A DNA stretch of 64,000 nt from NCBI RefSeq assembly GCF_018603515.1, contig NZ_JACATN010000004.1, positions 124,001 to 188,000 of the forward strand, read 5' to 3'. Every line of letters begins with the position of its first letter. Position 1 is the stretch's first letter. Below are positions 18,036 through 26,327 of the stretch, in pieces. This DNA is from Zobellia barbeyronii. Lineage in GTDB: Bacteria > Bacteroidota > Bacteroidia > Flavobacteriales > Flavobacteriaceae. Position numbers and translations under genes: made by a program. Under the pieces are notes generated by a model. It worked only from the letters and a program-made list of their open reading frames with translations. It had not been told where the DNA came from and ran no database searches.

Positions 18036-18533
18036 TTAATTCAATGCTACATTTCCGAACGGAATGTTAGCCGTAGCACACCATAAGATGATGTGTGTAT
18101 ATTTTGCATCTGGTGCTGCATCTAACTTAATAAACATCTCCCCGTTACTTCGTACGTTACCTATTAACATTAAATCTGGATTTCCGTTTGCTGGATCTGC
18201 GGTAAACGTTTCCGAAGTAGATAAAAATATACCTACTGTACCCGTACCTAACTCAGTAGTAAAATCATCTGCAAAGTGAACAAAACTTGTATCGTCAGTG
18301 TCCATACCTATTTCTACCAAACCTTGTGTAGGTGTACCGCTTTCAGCCGTTAAACTTCCACTTGATGCGACTGCTAAATCACCTACCGGTAAAGATGAAT
18401 CTACTTCAATAGTTTCTGTCTCAACAACTGTTTCAGTAACTGTTACCGTTTCTACATCATCATCTGAACAACTTACTACAAATGTTGTCATGGCCAAAGC
18501 TACAAGAGCAATAGAAAAGTTTCTGTTTTTCAT
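18036..18533 (-). CDS. DM13-domain lipoprotein
   Basis: 165 residues from ATG 18533 (MKNRNFSIAL), with the lipobox VVSC giving a lipid-anchored Cys at about 22. A Thr/Val/Glu-rich linker follows (VETVTVTETVVETETIEV). From about residue 60 the domain has features of DM13: a central strand set, HIILWCATANIPFGNVALN at the C-terminus with the near-invariant WC and FG. DM13 has been proposed as an electron-transfer domain built around that Cys; this is not shown biochemically for bacteria. The gene is monocistronic, between its own promoter and terminator. Confidence 0.8.
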   Translation of the reverse strand: MKNRNFSIALVALAMTTFVVSCSDDDVETVTVTETVVETETIEVDSSLPVGDLAVASSGSLTAESGTPTQGLVEIGMDTDDTSFVHFADDFTTELGTGTVGIFLSTSETFTADPANGNPDLMLIGNVRSNGEMFIKLDAAPDAKYTHIILWCATANIPFGNVALN

Positions 18534-18611
18534 AATCGTAAAATTTAAATTGTTTATCATTTTTTAAACAGTTTTACAATCGACTATCGATAGCTCTGCT
18601 GTTTCTTGGGA

Positions 18612-18645
18612 CAAACATAGAAAGGTGGTATCACGAAGTATTCAA
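18612..18645 (-). promoter_or_regulatory. Promoter of the DM13 lipoprotein gene
   Basis: On the minus strand TTG (complement of 18643-18645) is followed after 23 bases by TATGTTTG (complement of 18612-18619), an exact -7 match. Confidence 0.55.
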
Positions 18646-18661
18646 GGAAGTATAAAGAGTC

Positions 18662-18700
18662 TATCACAGAAACCTGATATTATGGGACACTTCTGTGATA
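18662..18700. promoter_or_regulatory. 10-bp inverted repeat upstream of the DM13 promoter
   Basis: TATCACAGAA (18662-18671) and TTCTGTGATA (18691-18700) are perfect inverted copies with a 19-base spacer, placed about 55-90 bases upstream of the expected transcript start. It could be an operator. It lacks the T-run of a terminator. Confidence 0.4.
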
Positions 18701-18743
18701 TATTCTGAGAAAAGAAGATTTTTAGCTAAAAACAAGGCGCAAA

Positions 18744-18769
18744 AAAACCCGGTAACTACTCCGGGTTTT
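18744..18769 (-). terminator. Intrinsic terminator after the DUF4293 gene
   Basis: AAAACCCGG pairs with CCGGGTTTT around an 8-base loop and on the minus strand is followed by a T run. It separates DUF4293 from the DM13 gene. Confidence 0.75.
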
Positions 18770-18797
18770 ACGCACTAATACTACTAAGATGTAAGGT

Positions 18798-19208
18798 TTA
18801 TCGTAGACGATCCACAGATTTTACAAGATCCTCATCCTTTTTTATGGCTCTATTTGCAAGAACCAAGAAAACGATAGAAATGATAGGAATCAGCATCCCA
18901 ATACCCTTCTCCGAGACCGAAATCTCTCCGGATAAATTTTGCGACCGGTAAACGAAAAATCCTAGTAAAAAAATATTTAATATCATGTTCAATCTGTTTA
19001 ACACAAATTGATTTTTTCTATTTTTAAATAATACTATAGTAACTACAGCAAGTACTGCCGATATGTAAAAGGCTCCAGATATAAAAACGTCATTTCTGGC
19101 AAATATTTCATTTCCTTCTACATCTGACCAAAGGTTTATCCAGAATGGTAGTATACCCGCAATAAGGGCTACTATCAATAAATAAATAGTTTGTATTCTT
19201 TGAATCAT
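18798..19208 (-). CDS. DUF4293 family membrane protein
   Basis: 136 residues with four membrane helices (about 5-24, 43-62, 70-88, 100-120) and the MIQRIQTIYLLI opening typical of DUF4293, a Bacteroidota-only family of unknown function. It stands divergently next to rho, a neighbourhood often seen in flavobacteria. A minus-strand TATTTTTG box at 19232-19239, about 25 bases before the ATG, is a possible promoter, without a clear -33 TTG. Confidence 0.88.
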   Translation of the reverse strand: MIQRIQTIYLLIVALIAGILPFWINLWSDVEGNEIFARNDVFISGAFYISAVLAVVTIVLFKNRKNQFVLNRLNMILNIFLLGFFVYRSQNLSGEISVSEKGIGMLIPIISIVFLVLANRAIKKDEDLVKSVDRLR

Positions 19209-19231
19209 TATCTAAACATCATTGTACGTCA

Positions 19232-19239
19232 CAAAAATA
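19232..19239 (-). promoter_or_regulatory. Candidate -7 box for the DUF4293 gene
   Basis: The minus strand reads TATTTTTG, an exact TAnnTTTG match. No TTG is found 17-23 bases upstream of it. Confidence 0.3.
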
Positions 19240-19401
19240 CACGTCTTTTTCAAAAAAAGCAGTGTCGAAAGCAAAATAATTCGTAATATTGTGAGATTAT
19301 TAGTTATTATCTTACCTATCGGGAAATCTTTCCTTCGTAATACTCAGATAACAATTCACTTCTTATCAATCTCAAGAGACGTATAATTTATATCATACTT
19401 A

Positions 19402-21009
19402 ATGTTTGAAATTTCAGATTTAAAAGCAAAAAAACTGCCTGAATTGCAGGAAATTGCCAAAGGCCTTAATGTGCCAAAGTTCAAAACCCTAAAAAAACTG
19501 GACCTTGTTTATCAAATCTTGGATGTACAAGCAGCCAACCCCAAAGTTGTGGCAGAAGTTACCGCGCCAAAAACAACAGAGCCAAAACCTAAACCGAAAC
19601 CAAGACCTAGGAAGCCAAGAACCGTAACCGAAGAAAAGAAACCTGAAGTTAAGGCTGTTGTTGCTCCCGAAAAACCGGTAAGCACAGAACAAGCTGCACC
19701 AGCGCAACCAACAGAAATTAAAAAACCGCGCCCAAGACCTGTTAAGAGAGAGCCTAAAAGCAATCCTCAACACAAAAACCAGAATACCCCCAACGGGAAC
19801 AACAAAAATCAGCGTAACCAAAAGCCAGCTACCTACGACAAAAGCAATTTTGACAAGGATTTAAAAAACCGCTACAAGGAACCTGAATTTGAATTTGACA
19901 GTATTATAGAAAGCGAAGGCGTTCTTGATATTATGCAAGACGGTTATGGCTTTTTACGTTCTTCTGATTACAACTACCTTTCATCTCCTGATGATATTTA
20001 TGTATCACAATCTCAGATTAGATTATTTGGATTGAAAACTGGAGATACTGTTCTAGGAAACGTAAGACCACCAAAAGAAGGTGAAAAATATTTCCCTCTT
20101 ATTAAGGTGAACAAAATAAACGGAATTGACCCTCAAATAGTTCGTGACCGTGTCTCTTTTGAACATCTTACACCTTTATTCCCAGATGAAAAATTCAATT
20201 TAGCCGAAAGACAGGGTAATATTTCTACAAGAATTATAGATTTATTTTCTCCTATTGGTAAAGGGCAAAGGGGTATGATTGTTTCCCAACCTAAGACGGG
20301 TAAAACAATGCTATTAAAGGATATCGCAAATGGTATTGCAGCTAACCATCCTGAAGTTTATCAAATTATTCTTTTAATAGATGAACGTCCGGAAGAGGTT
20401 ACTGACATGCAACGTAATGTTCAAGGTGAAGTAATTGCTTCTACTTTTGATAAAGAACCTTCTGAACATGTTCGTGTAGCAAATATCGTATTAGAAAAAG
20501 CAAAAAGATTAGTAGAATGTGGTCATGATGTTGTTATTTTACTAGACTCCATCACCCGTTTGGCAAGAGCATACAACACCGTACAACCAGCTTCTGGTAA
20601 AGTATTAAGTGGTGGTGTAGACGCTAATGCATTAAATAAACCAAAACGTTTCTTTGGAGCTGCTCGTAACATAGAAGGCGGCGGATCTCTATCTATCATA
20701 GCTACTGCACTTACTGAAACTGGTTCTAAAATGGACGAAGTTATCTTTGAAGAGTTCAAAGGTACAGGTAACATGGAACTACAGTTAGATCGTAAAATCT
20801 CTAACAGAAGAATATTCCCTGCTATTGACCTTACTTCATCTAGTACTCGTAGAGATGATTTATTATTGGATAAAGACACTATACAACGTATGTGGATTTT
20901 GAGAAAGTACTTGGCAGATATGAATCCTGTTGAAGCTATGGAGTTTATTGAACAACGTATTAAACAGACCAAGAATAACGATGAATTCTTGCTTACTATG
21001 AATCAATAA
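19402..21009 (+). CDS. rho: Transcription termination factor Rho
   Basis: An RNA-dependent hexameric ATPase that ends transcription. The 535 residues are about 115 more than in E. coli. Residues 1-42 are the Rho N-terminal helix domain; about 46-165 is a low-complexity insert rich in Pro, Lys, Arg, Gln and Asn ([23 protein letters not shown]); about 170-235 is the cold-shock-like RNA-binding domain ([14 protein letters not shown]); then the motor with Walker [23 protein letters not shown] and [11 protein letters not shown]. Such disordered inserts are common in Bacteroidota Rho and in Bacteroides have been tied to condensate formation. It ends at a strong intrinsic terminator. Confidence 0.97.
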   Translation: MFEISDLKAKKLPELQEIAKGLNVPKFKTLKKLDLVYQILDVQAANPKVVAEVTAPKTTEPKPKPKPRPRKPRTVTEEKKPEVKAVVAPEKPVSTEQAAPAQPTEIKKPRPRPVKREPKSNPQHKNQNTPNGNNKNQRNQKPATYDKSNFDKDLKNRYKEPEFEFDSIIESEGVLDIMQDGYGFLRSSDYNYLSSPDDIYVSQSQIRLFGLKTGDTVLGNVRPPKEGEKYFPLIKVNKINGIDPQIVRDRVSFEHLTPLFPDEKFNLAERQGNISTRIIDLFSPIGKGQRGMIVSQPKTGKTMLLKDIANGIAANHPEVYQIILLIDERPEEVTDMQRNVQGEVIASTFDKEPSEHVRVANIVLEKAKRLVECGHDVVILLDSITRLARAYNTVQPASGKVLSGGVDANALNKPKRFFGAARNIEGGGSLSIIATALTETGSKMDEVIFEEFKGTGNMELQLDRKISNRRIFPAIDLTSSSTRRDDLLLDKDTIQRMWILRKYLADMNPVEAMEFIEQRIKQTKNNDEFLLTMNQ

Positions 21010-21042
21010 GAGCAATTGATTTACTGAAATCACAAATTATAG

Positions 21043-21080
21043 AATCCTGAATTCCTAATTATAAAATGGAATTCGGGATT
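21043..21080 (+). terminator. Intrinsic terminator of rho
   Basis: A 13-bp stem (21043-21055 with 21068-21080, one T-G pair) is followed by TTTTT. The loop is 12 bases. Confidence 0.85.
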
Positions 21081-21283
21081 TTTTTATGGATATATCCCTT
21101 CTGCTTATTCGTAGAAAAAACATAAAACCTTTTCTTATTTGTAGCGCTAGTAGTCTAAAGATTACGGAATTATGCGAATAGCATCCTAATTATCCGTTTT
21201 TTCGGATATCTTTATAGCGCAAAAAATTTTCTTCCCCCGAATTTTGCATGTATAACAAAGTAGAACTTTAAAAAACTTATGTC

Positions 21284-22039
21284 ATGAAAAATTCGCGAAA
21301 ATCCGTGCTTACTAGCGCGACCCTTATTCTTTTATTAATTTTTACAGGATGTCGGCTAGACGACAAACCAGAACCTTGCCCTGACTGCCCTTGTGAGACC
21401 GTATTAAACGACACATACGACAATGGCATCATTCTCCCTGAAAAGGCTCACAAACTATACGCTAACTATGAAAATAGACGTGTAAACCTCATTCAAGGAT
21501 ATGAAGACGCAATAGACAAAAAGCAAAGAGACCCAAAAAAATTATATAACCAAAAAGTTCAGAATTCCACAGAAGAAAATAACATAGAAGCAAGCGCAGA
21601 GAGATTCAAGGTTGCACGCTATGTGTCTTATAATTATAAAGATTTAAAAGAATACCTAGCTTATATTGAAAATGAAGCTAAGTTATCAGGGGAAGAACTT
21701 ACCACAATGAGATTTTACTTTGCCAATTATGCCAATGAGAAAAAATATAAGGACGGTAGACCAGTACAACACCCAAGGCAAAATTCAATTATGATGTCAC
21801 CTACCGTAAATAAAGATGGAGCTGACCATATATTTTATACCGATGATGCTGCGGATGGCAAGCGCAGAATTGTTTTGTTAGATGATAACTTTAATCCTAG
21901 AAAAGGCCAAGAAGGAAACCAAACATCTCCAAACACCAAAAACGAAGCTTCGTTTTTACCAGGATTTTTCTCCTTCTCAAATGCACCCTTTTATGCAGCA
22001 AGAAGTACCACAAAGAATGAGGGAGGTTCAAATCCATAA
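21284..22039 (+). CDS. Lipoprotein of unknown function
   Basis: 251 residues. The signal peptide ends with FTGC, a good lipobox (Cys at about 23), followed by a Cys/Pro cluster (PEPCPDCPCETV), so two CxxC-like pairs lie next to the anchor. The rest is charged and helical (LPEKAHKLYANYENRRV, YKDLKEYLAYIENEAKLS) and ends in a Gly/Ser/Asn-rich tail. I do not recognise the family. The next gene, an integral membrane protein, begins 26 bases later in the same direction, so the two are probably cotranscribed. Confidence 0.7.
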   Translation: MKNSRKSVLTSATLILLLIFTGCRLDDKPEPCPDCPCETVLNDTYDNGIILPEKAHKLYANYENRRVNLIQGYEDAIDKKQRDPKKLYNQKVQNSTEENNIEASAERFKVARYVSYNYKDLKEYLAYIENEAKLSGEELTTMRFYFANYANEKKYKDGRPVQHPRQNSIMMSPTVNKDGADHIFYTDDAADGKRRIVLLDDNFNPRKGQEGNQTSPNTKNEASFLPGFFSFSNAPFYAARSTTKNEGGSNP

Positions 22040-22064
22040 TCATTACTAACAGAATAGACATCTT

Positions 22065-22754
22065 TTGGAGAATGTAGATTATTTTTTACAAAACTCGTAC
22101 ATCCCCATCTATGGGGTAACGTTGCTATTGTCTTTATATAAGTATCCCAAATACTTTGATTCAAGACTTAAGTATCTACCTATTATATTTTTTTACACGT
22201 TATTAAATGAACTCCTAGGCTATTTAATAAATAGCTACGAAGAATTCAGTTTAATTTCAGCGGACGCCTACCACAACTATAATTGGTTGATATACAATAT
22301 TTATATGCTGGTATTCTACCTCTATTTCTATTATATATTCCGGTTTTACATTGAAGATTTAAAACAAAAGCGAAATATATTATATGGAGCTATTTTCTTT
22401 TTGGTAGTCTGTATTACAAATGCTTTTATTGATGATTTTAGTAAACTACCACAAGTATACTCGTATATAACAGGTGGTCTGGTTCTTATTTATTGTTCCA
22501 TTTTATACTTGAAAAAGTTCTTTGCTCTCAAGAAATTTTTTACAACAAAAGAAAATCTTCTATTCTGGTTAAGCACCGGGCTAATAGTTTTTTATGCAGG
22601 CTATCTTCCAATAAAGGTGATACGTTACATCCATACAATACAGGAAACACCAAACCCTCCAATAGTCAAAAGAATCCATTTTATCTTAATAATAGTAAGC
22701 TACTTATGTTTTATAATCGGCTTTTTACGAATGAGAAGAAGGTTACCAGAATAA
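22065..22754 (+). CDS. Integral membrane protein of unknown function, about seven helices
   Basis: 229 residues, strongly hydrophobic and aromatic (IYMLVFYLYFYYIFRFYI), with about six to seven membrane segments and the conserved-looking LLNELLGYLI near residue 47. The start is TTG 22065; the frame closes at a TAA six codons upstream and the next ATG is past two helices. It follows the lipoprotein gene closely. I do not recognise a function; the layout recalls seven-helix sensor input domains, but no kinase or cyclase output is attached. Confidence 0.65.
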   Translation: MENVDYFLQNSYIPIYGVTLLLSLYKYPKYFDSRLKYLPIIFFYTLLNELLGYLINSYEEFSLISADAYHNYNWLIYNIYMLVFYLYFYYIFRFYIEDLKQKRNILYGAIFFLVVCITNAFIDDFSKLPQVYSYITGGLVLIYCSILYLKKFFALKKFFTTKENLLFWLSTGLIVFYAGYLPIKVIRYIHTIQETPNPPIVKRIHFILIIVSYLCFIIGFLRMRRRLPE

Positions 22755-22780
22755 AGCTATTTCACTGTTTTATGGGCACA

Positions 22781-22818
22781 AAAAAAGCCCTGATGTAAGA
22801 TTACATCAGGGCTTTTTT
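22781..22818. terminator. Bidirectional intrinsic terminator with an 18-bp perfect stem
   Basis: The arms 22781-22798 and 22801-22818 are perfect inverted copies with A and T runs at their ends. The hairpin sits between the convergent membrane-protein gene and rpsT. Confidence 0.9.
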
Positions 22819-22833
22819 TAGATTTTATAAATC

Positions 22834-23085
22834 TTACAACGCAGCTACATGCTTTGCTAATTTACTCTTCAAGTTTGCCGCTTTATTATTATGAATAATA
22901 TTACGCTTAGCCAATCTATCGATCATGCTAACAATGCTAGGCAACAAAGCTTCAGCATCTTTTTTACTTTCTTCGCTACGTAATTTCTTAATAGCGTTAC
23001 GAGTAGTTTTGTGTTGATAGCGGTTACGTAAACGTACTGCTTCGTTTCTTCTGATTCTTTTTAATGCTGACTTGTGATTTGCCAT
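22834..23085 (-). CDS. rpsT: 30S ribosomal protein S20
   Basis: An 83-residue basic helical protein that binds 16S rRNA. The opening [21 protein letters not shown] and the closing [15 protein letters not shown] are classic S20. It lies downstream of the two tRNA-Glu genes in the same direction and ends at the 22781-22818 hairpin. There is no separate strong promoter in the 63 bases between the tRNA and its ATG, so it may be read from the tRNA promoter. Confidence 0.97.
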   Translation of the reverse strand: MANHKSALKRIRRNEAVRLRNRYQHKTTRNAIKKLRSEESKKDAEALLPSIVSMIDRLAKRNIIHNNKAANLKSKLAKHVAAL

Positions 23086-23148
23086 CTTTTTCTAACTTGT
23101 TAATTTTTTTAAAAATTCCTTTTCGCCAATGCTCATCGAACCTTTTGT

Positions 23149-23220
23149 AGTCCGTAGGGGAATCGAACCCCTGTTACCAGGATGAAAACCTGGCGTCCTA
23201 ACCCCTAGACGAACGGACCA
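23149..23220 (-). tRNA. tRNA-Glu (UUC), copy 2
   Basis: 72 bases folding as a full cloverleaf: acceptor GGTCCGT/ACGGACT, anticodon stem CCAGG/CCTGG around loop TTTTCAT (anticodon TTC), and T-arm AGGGG-TTCGATT-CCCCT. CCA is not encoded. The sequence is identical to the copy at 23304-23375. Confidence 0.97.
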
Positions 23221-23303
23221 ATAAATACACTCTAAGTACGACACTAAACTTAAGACTTCGCGAATTCTACTTGAGAACCCATCTACCGTTCAATTGTACT
23301 TTG

Positions 23304-23375
23304 TAGTCCGTAGGGGAATCGAACCCCTGTTACCAGGATGAAAACCTGGCGTCCTAACCCCTAGACGAACGGACC
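23304..23375 (-). tRNA. tRNA-Glu (UUC), copy 1
   Basis: Identical over all 72 bases to the copy at 23149-23220 and separated from it by 83 bases. It is the promoter-proximal copy, with its 5' end about 20 bases downstream of an excellent Bacteroidota promoter. Confidence 0.97.
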
Positions 23376-23397
23376 ATACTTTGCGCAATTGCGGATG

Positions 23398-23427
23398 CAA
23401 AAATACAATTATTTTTTACTAACACAA
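23398..23427 (-). promoter_or_regulatory. Promoter of the tRNA-Glu/rpsT unit
   Basis: On the minus strand TTG (complement of 23425-23427) is followed after 19 bases by TATTTTTG (complement of 23398-23405). It is among the best promoter matches in the window and fits a highly expressed tRNA unit. Confidence 0.65.
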
Positions 23428-23444
23428 TAGTTAGCATATATTTT

Positions 23445-24923
23445 TTAATAAGCTTTTGCAAAAAGTACTCTTTTTGATGATGTTTTTCCGGTTACAATAC
23501 ACTTCCCCTCTTTGTTTTCGGTAGCTAAGGGGATACAGCGAATTGTTGCCTTAGTTTCATTTTTTATTTTTTCCTCAGTTTCGTTAGTACCATCCCAATG
23601 AGCAGAAATAAACCCACCTTTTTCTTCCAAAACCTTCTTAAACTCCTCGTATGTATCTACTTCGGTAATATTATCCTCCCTAAAAGCATGTGCCTTCTGA
23701 TAAATATTCTTTTGAATGTCTTCTAGCAGAAATTCAATTTTTGCTACTACATCATCCATAGGAACGGTCTCTTTGGCCAACGTATCTCTACGAGCAACTT
23801 CATACGTACCGTTTTCCAAATCACGCTGACCAATAGCCAAACGAACGGGAACACCTTTTAATTCATATTCATTGAATTTGAAACCAGGCTTATGTGTATC
23901 TCTATTATCAAATTTCACTGAAATACCTTTAGCTTTCAATTCTTTCACCAATGGCCCAACCTTTTCAGAAATAGCATCTAATTGCTCAATTCCTTTATAA
24001 ATTGGAACAATCACAACTTGTATTGGCGCCAATTTTGGAGGTAACACCAAGCCATTATCATCACTGTGGCTCATTATAAGAGCTCCTACCAACCTTGTAG
24101 ACACACCCCAAGAGGTAGCCCAAACGTACTCTTGTTTTCCTTCTTTGGTAGCAAACTTAACATCAAATGCTTTAGCAAAATTTTGTCCTAAAAAGTGAGA
24201 AGTACCTGCTTGTAATGCTTTACCATCTTGCATTAATGCTTCAATACAAAAAGTTTCTATTGCTCCGGCAAAACGCTCGCTTTCAGTTTTAACCCCCTGT
24301 ATAACAGGCATAGCCATAAACTCTTCAGCAAACTGAGCATAGACCCCGTTCATTGTTTTAGCCTCATCTATTGCTTCAGCCTCAGTAGCATGAGCCGTAT
24401 GGCCTTCTTGCCATAAAAACTCTGCTGTTCTAAGAAACAAACGTGTACGCATTTCCCAACGAACCACATTGGCCCATTGATTGATTAACAAAGGCAAATC
24501 TCTATATGATTGCACCCAACCTTTAAACGTATTCCAGATAATAGCTTCACTGGTTGGACGCACAACTAGTTCTTCTTCTAATTTAGCGTTTGGGTCAACT
24601 CTCAATTTACCAGGTTTGTCCGGGTCATTTTGAAGTCTATAATGAGTAACAACTGCGCATTCTTTTGCAAAACCTTCCGCATTCTTTTCTTCGGCTTCAA
24701 ATAAACTTTTGGGCACAAATAGCGGGAAATAAGCATTCTCATGCCCTGTTTCTTTAAACATCCTATCTAGTTCTGCTTGCATTTTCTCCCAGATAGCAAA
24801 ACCGTAAGGTTTAATCACCATGCAACCTCTTACAGCTGAATTTTCAGCCATGTCAGCTTTTACCACGAGTTCGTTATACCATTTGGAATAATCCTCGCTG
24901 CGTTTCGTCAAATTCTTACCCAT
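23445..24923 (-). CDS. proS: Proline--tRNA ligase, short eukaryote/archaea-like type
   Basis: Charges tRNA-Pro. The 492 residues contain class II motifs: motif 2 [20 protein letters not shown] near 170 and proline-binding HTAHAT, then the anticodon domain with [16 protein letters not shown] near 375. It lacks the large YbaK-like editing insert of the bacterial type, so it belongs to the short group widespread in Bacteroidota. It is convergent with nothing and stands upstream of the tRNA-Glu unit. Confidence 0.96.
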   Translation of the reverse strand: MGKNLTKRSEDYSKWYNELVVKADMAENSAVRGCMVIKPYGFAIWEKMQAELDRMFKETGHENAYFPLFVPKSLFEAEEKNAEGFAKECAVVTHYRLQNDPDKPGKLRVDPNAKLEEELVVRPTSEAIIWNTFKGWVQSYRDLPLLINQWANVVRWEMRTRLFLRTAEFLWQEGHTAHATEAEAIDEAKTMNGVYAQFAEEFMAMPVIQGVKTESERFAGAIETFCIEALMQDGKALQAGTSHFLGQNFAKAFDVKFATKEGKQEYVWATSWGVSTRLVGALIMSHSDDNGLVLPPKLAPIQVVIVPIYKGIEQLDAISEKVGPLVKELKAKGISVKFDNRDTHKPGFKFNEYELKGVPVRLAIGQRDLENGTYEVARRDTLAKETVPMDDVVAKIEFLLEDIQKNIYQKAHAFREDNITEVDTYEEFKKVLEEKGGFISAHWDGTNETEEKIKNETKATIRCIPLATENKEGKCIVTGKTSSKRVLFAKAY

Positions 24924-25018
24924 TATATTTAGTTTGGCACAAAACTTGTGCTTATGTTAGCAAAATAATTGGGTAAAACTACTTATTTTTACTATGTTCA
25001 ACAATAAAAATTGCACCC

Positions 25019-26287
25019 ATGATACATTTACCATCCCACAGTAAAATTCGTCTCATTGCACTTTGCACCCTAACTGGCATTGTTGCAGTGTCTTGCGGCT
25101 CATACCAATCAGCCTCATACTATGATAATGACGGAATTTATTCCAGTGACAATCAAGTTAGTGTGGAGCGCCAGACAAGACCGCAACAGACTAAGCAACA
25201 AGCTCAAGCTAATGATGAACCATATTCTGACTATTTCGGACAACAGGCCGGTCAATATGACCAAACGCTTGATGGTGAAATTTTCACTGATGTAGATTCT
25301 TATTCAAGCGGAACGGCTCAAGATAGCATTTCTGGCGGAGAACTTACCGATTATTATAATAACGACAATGATTATGCCGGTTACGCAGGATGGGGTGATA
25401 ATGCGACCGGTGTAGAAATCAATGTTTACGATAACGGATGGAATGGTTACGGCGGTTTTGCCTGGAGCTCTCCATGGTTATATAATTCTTATGGATGGGG
25501 TGGCTACGGATATGGTGGCTTTTACAATCCTTGGAGAAACAGATACCGTCCTTGGGGATGGGGTGGCTTCGGTTACGGATATGGATACGGTGGTTACAAC
25601 GGTTTTGGCTGGGGTGGTTACGGAACATGGTGTCCTCCTTATGGCTATTACAATGGATACAACAATTACTCGCACAGAAACCGAAGCTATGCATACAATC
25701 GCAGTAGAAGAGGTTACAACACAAACACCAACGCCATTTCAGGAAACAATTCTAGATATGCATCTAGATCAAATGTAAATAGAAGCAGCAGATCTACACC
25801 TAGATACTCTGCTACTAGATCAAGATCTAATGCAAACGGAAGCACAACTGCACGTAGCTCAAGAAGCACTGGCACGAACCGTTCTTCGGCAGCATCAAGA
25901 AGAACCGTAGGTGTTGATAGAAATAGCTCGTACAGAACTAGTAGAAGCACAAGAGCTACACCAACTTACAATAGCTCTTCGCGTAGCAATACGTATAGAA
26001 GCAGCGGATCGACTACTCCACGTTCTTCTACCTATAGAAGTTCTGGAACAAGAACGAGTAATGGTGGCACTTACAGGAGCACAACACCTAGAACAAGTAC
26101 TTCTAGATCATCTGGAACAAGCAGAAGTAGTTCTAGCAGTGGAACTTACAGAAGCTCTGGAAGCTCTTCAAGAAGTTCTGGAACTTACAGTTCCGGTAGT
26201 TCAAGCAGGTCTTCTTCGGGGTCAAGCTCTAGATCATCTGGATCGAGTTCAAGATCGTCGTCGTCGTCATCAAGCCGTCGAAACTAA
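25019..26287 (+). CDS. Lipoprotein with Gly/Tyr/Trp-rich and Ser/Arg-rich low-complexity regions
   Basis: 422 residues. The signal peptide ends in VAVSC, a lipobox (Cys near 27). Residues 30-125 are acidic and Gln/Asp/Tyr-rich. Residues 125-225 are packed with Gly, Tyr and Trp (WGGYGYGGFYNP, YGYGYGGYNG). Residues 230-422 are almost only Ser, Arg, Thr, Asn and Gly (SRSSRSTPRYS, ending in poly-Ser-Arg). I know of no enzymatic domain. Overlapping antisense frames here are a by-product of the repeats. It precedes a FadL-type porin gene by 40 bases in the same direction. It is probably a surface-exposed structural or adhesive lipoprotein (inference). Confidence 0.75.
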   Translation: MIHLPSHSKIRLIALCTLTGIVAVSCGSYQSASYYDNDGIYSSDNQVSVERQTRPQQTKQQAQANDEPYSDYFGQQAGQYDQTLDGEIFTDVDSYSSGTAQDSISGGELTDYYNNDNDYAGYAGWGDNATGVEINVYDNGWNGYGGFAWSSPWLYNSYGWGGYGYGGFYNPWRNRYRPWGWGGFGYGYGYGGYNGFGWGGYGTWCPPYGYYNGYNNYSHRNRSYAYNRSRRGYNTNTNAISGNNSRYASRSNVNRSSRSTPRYSATRSRSNANGSTTARSSRSTGTNRSSAASRRTVGVDRNSSYRTSRSTRATPTYNSSSRSNTYRSSGSTTPRSSTYRSSGTRTSNGGTYRSTTPRTSTSRSSGTSRSSSSSGTYRSSGSSSRSSGTYSSGSSSRSSSGSSSRSSGSSSRSSSSSSSRRN

Positions 26288-26327
26288 GTCCATAAATCAA
26301 AAGTAACTTACTTAAAAATTGCCAGGA

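Noticed and set aside
23149-23375. The repeated 72-bp blocks as a mobile-element or CRISPR repeat
   Set aside because: They are tRNA-Glu genes with a full cloverleaf, and there are only two copies.
25419-26306. Several long antisense and out-of-frame stretches under the Ser/Arg-rich lipoprotein
   Set aside because: Low-complexity codons leave other frames open; no signal peptide or conserved residue supports them.
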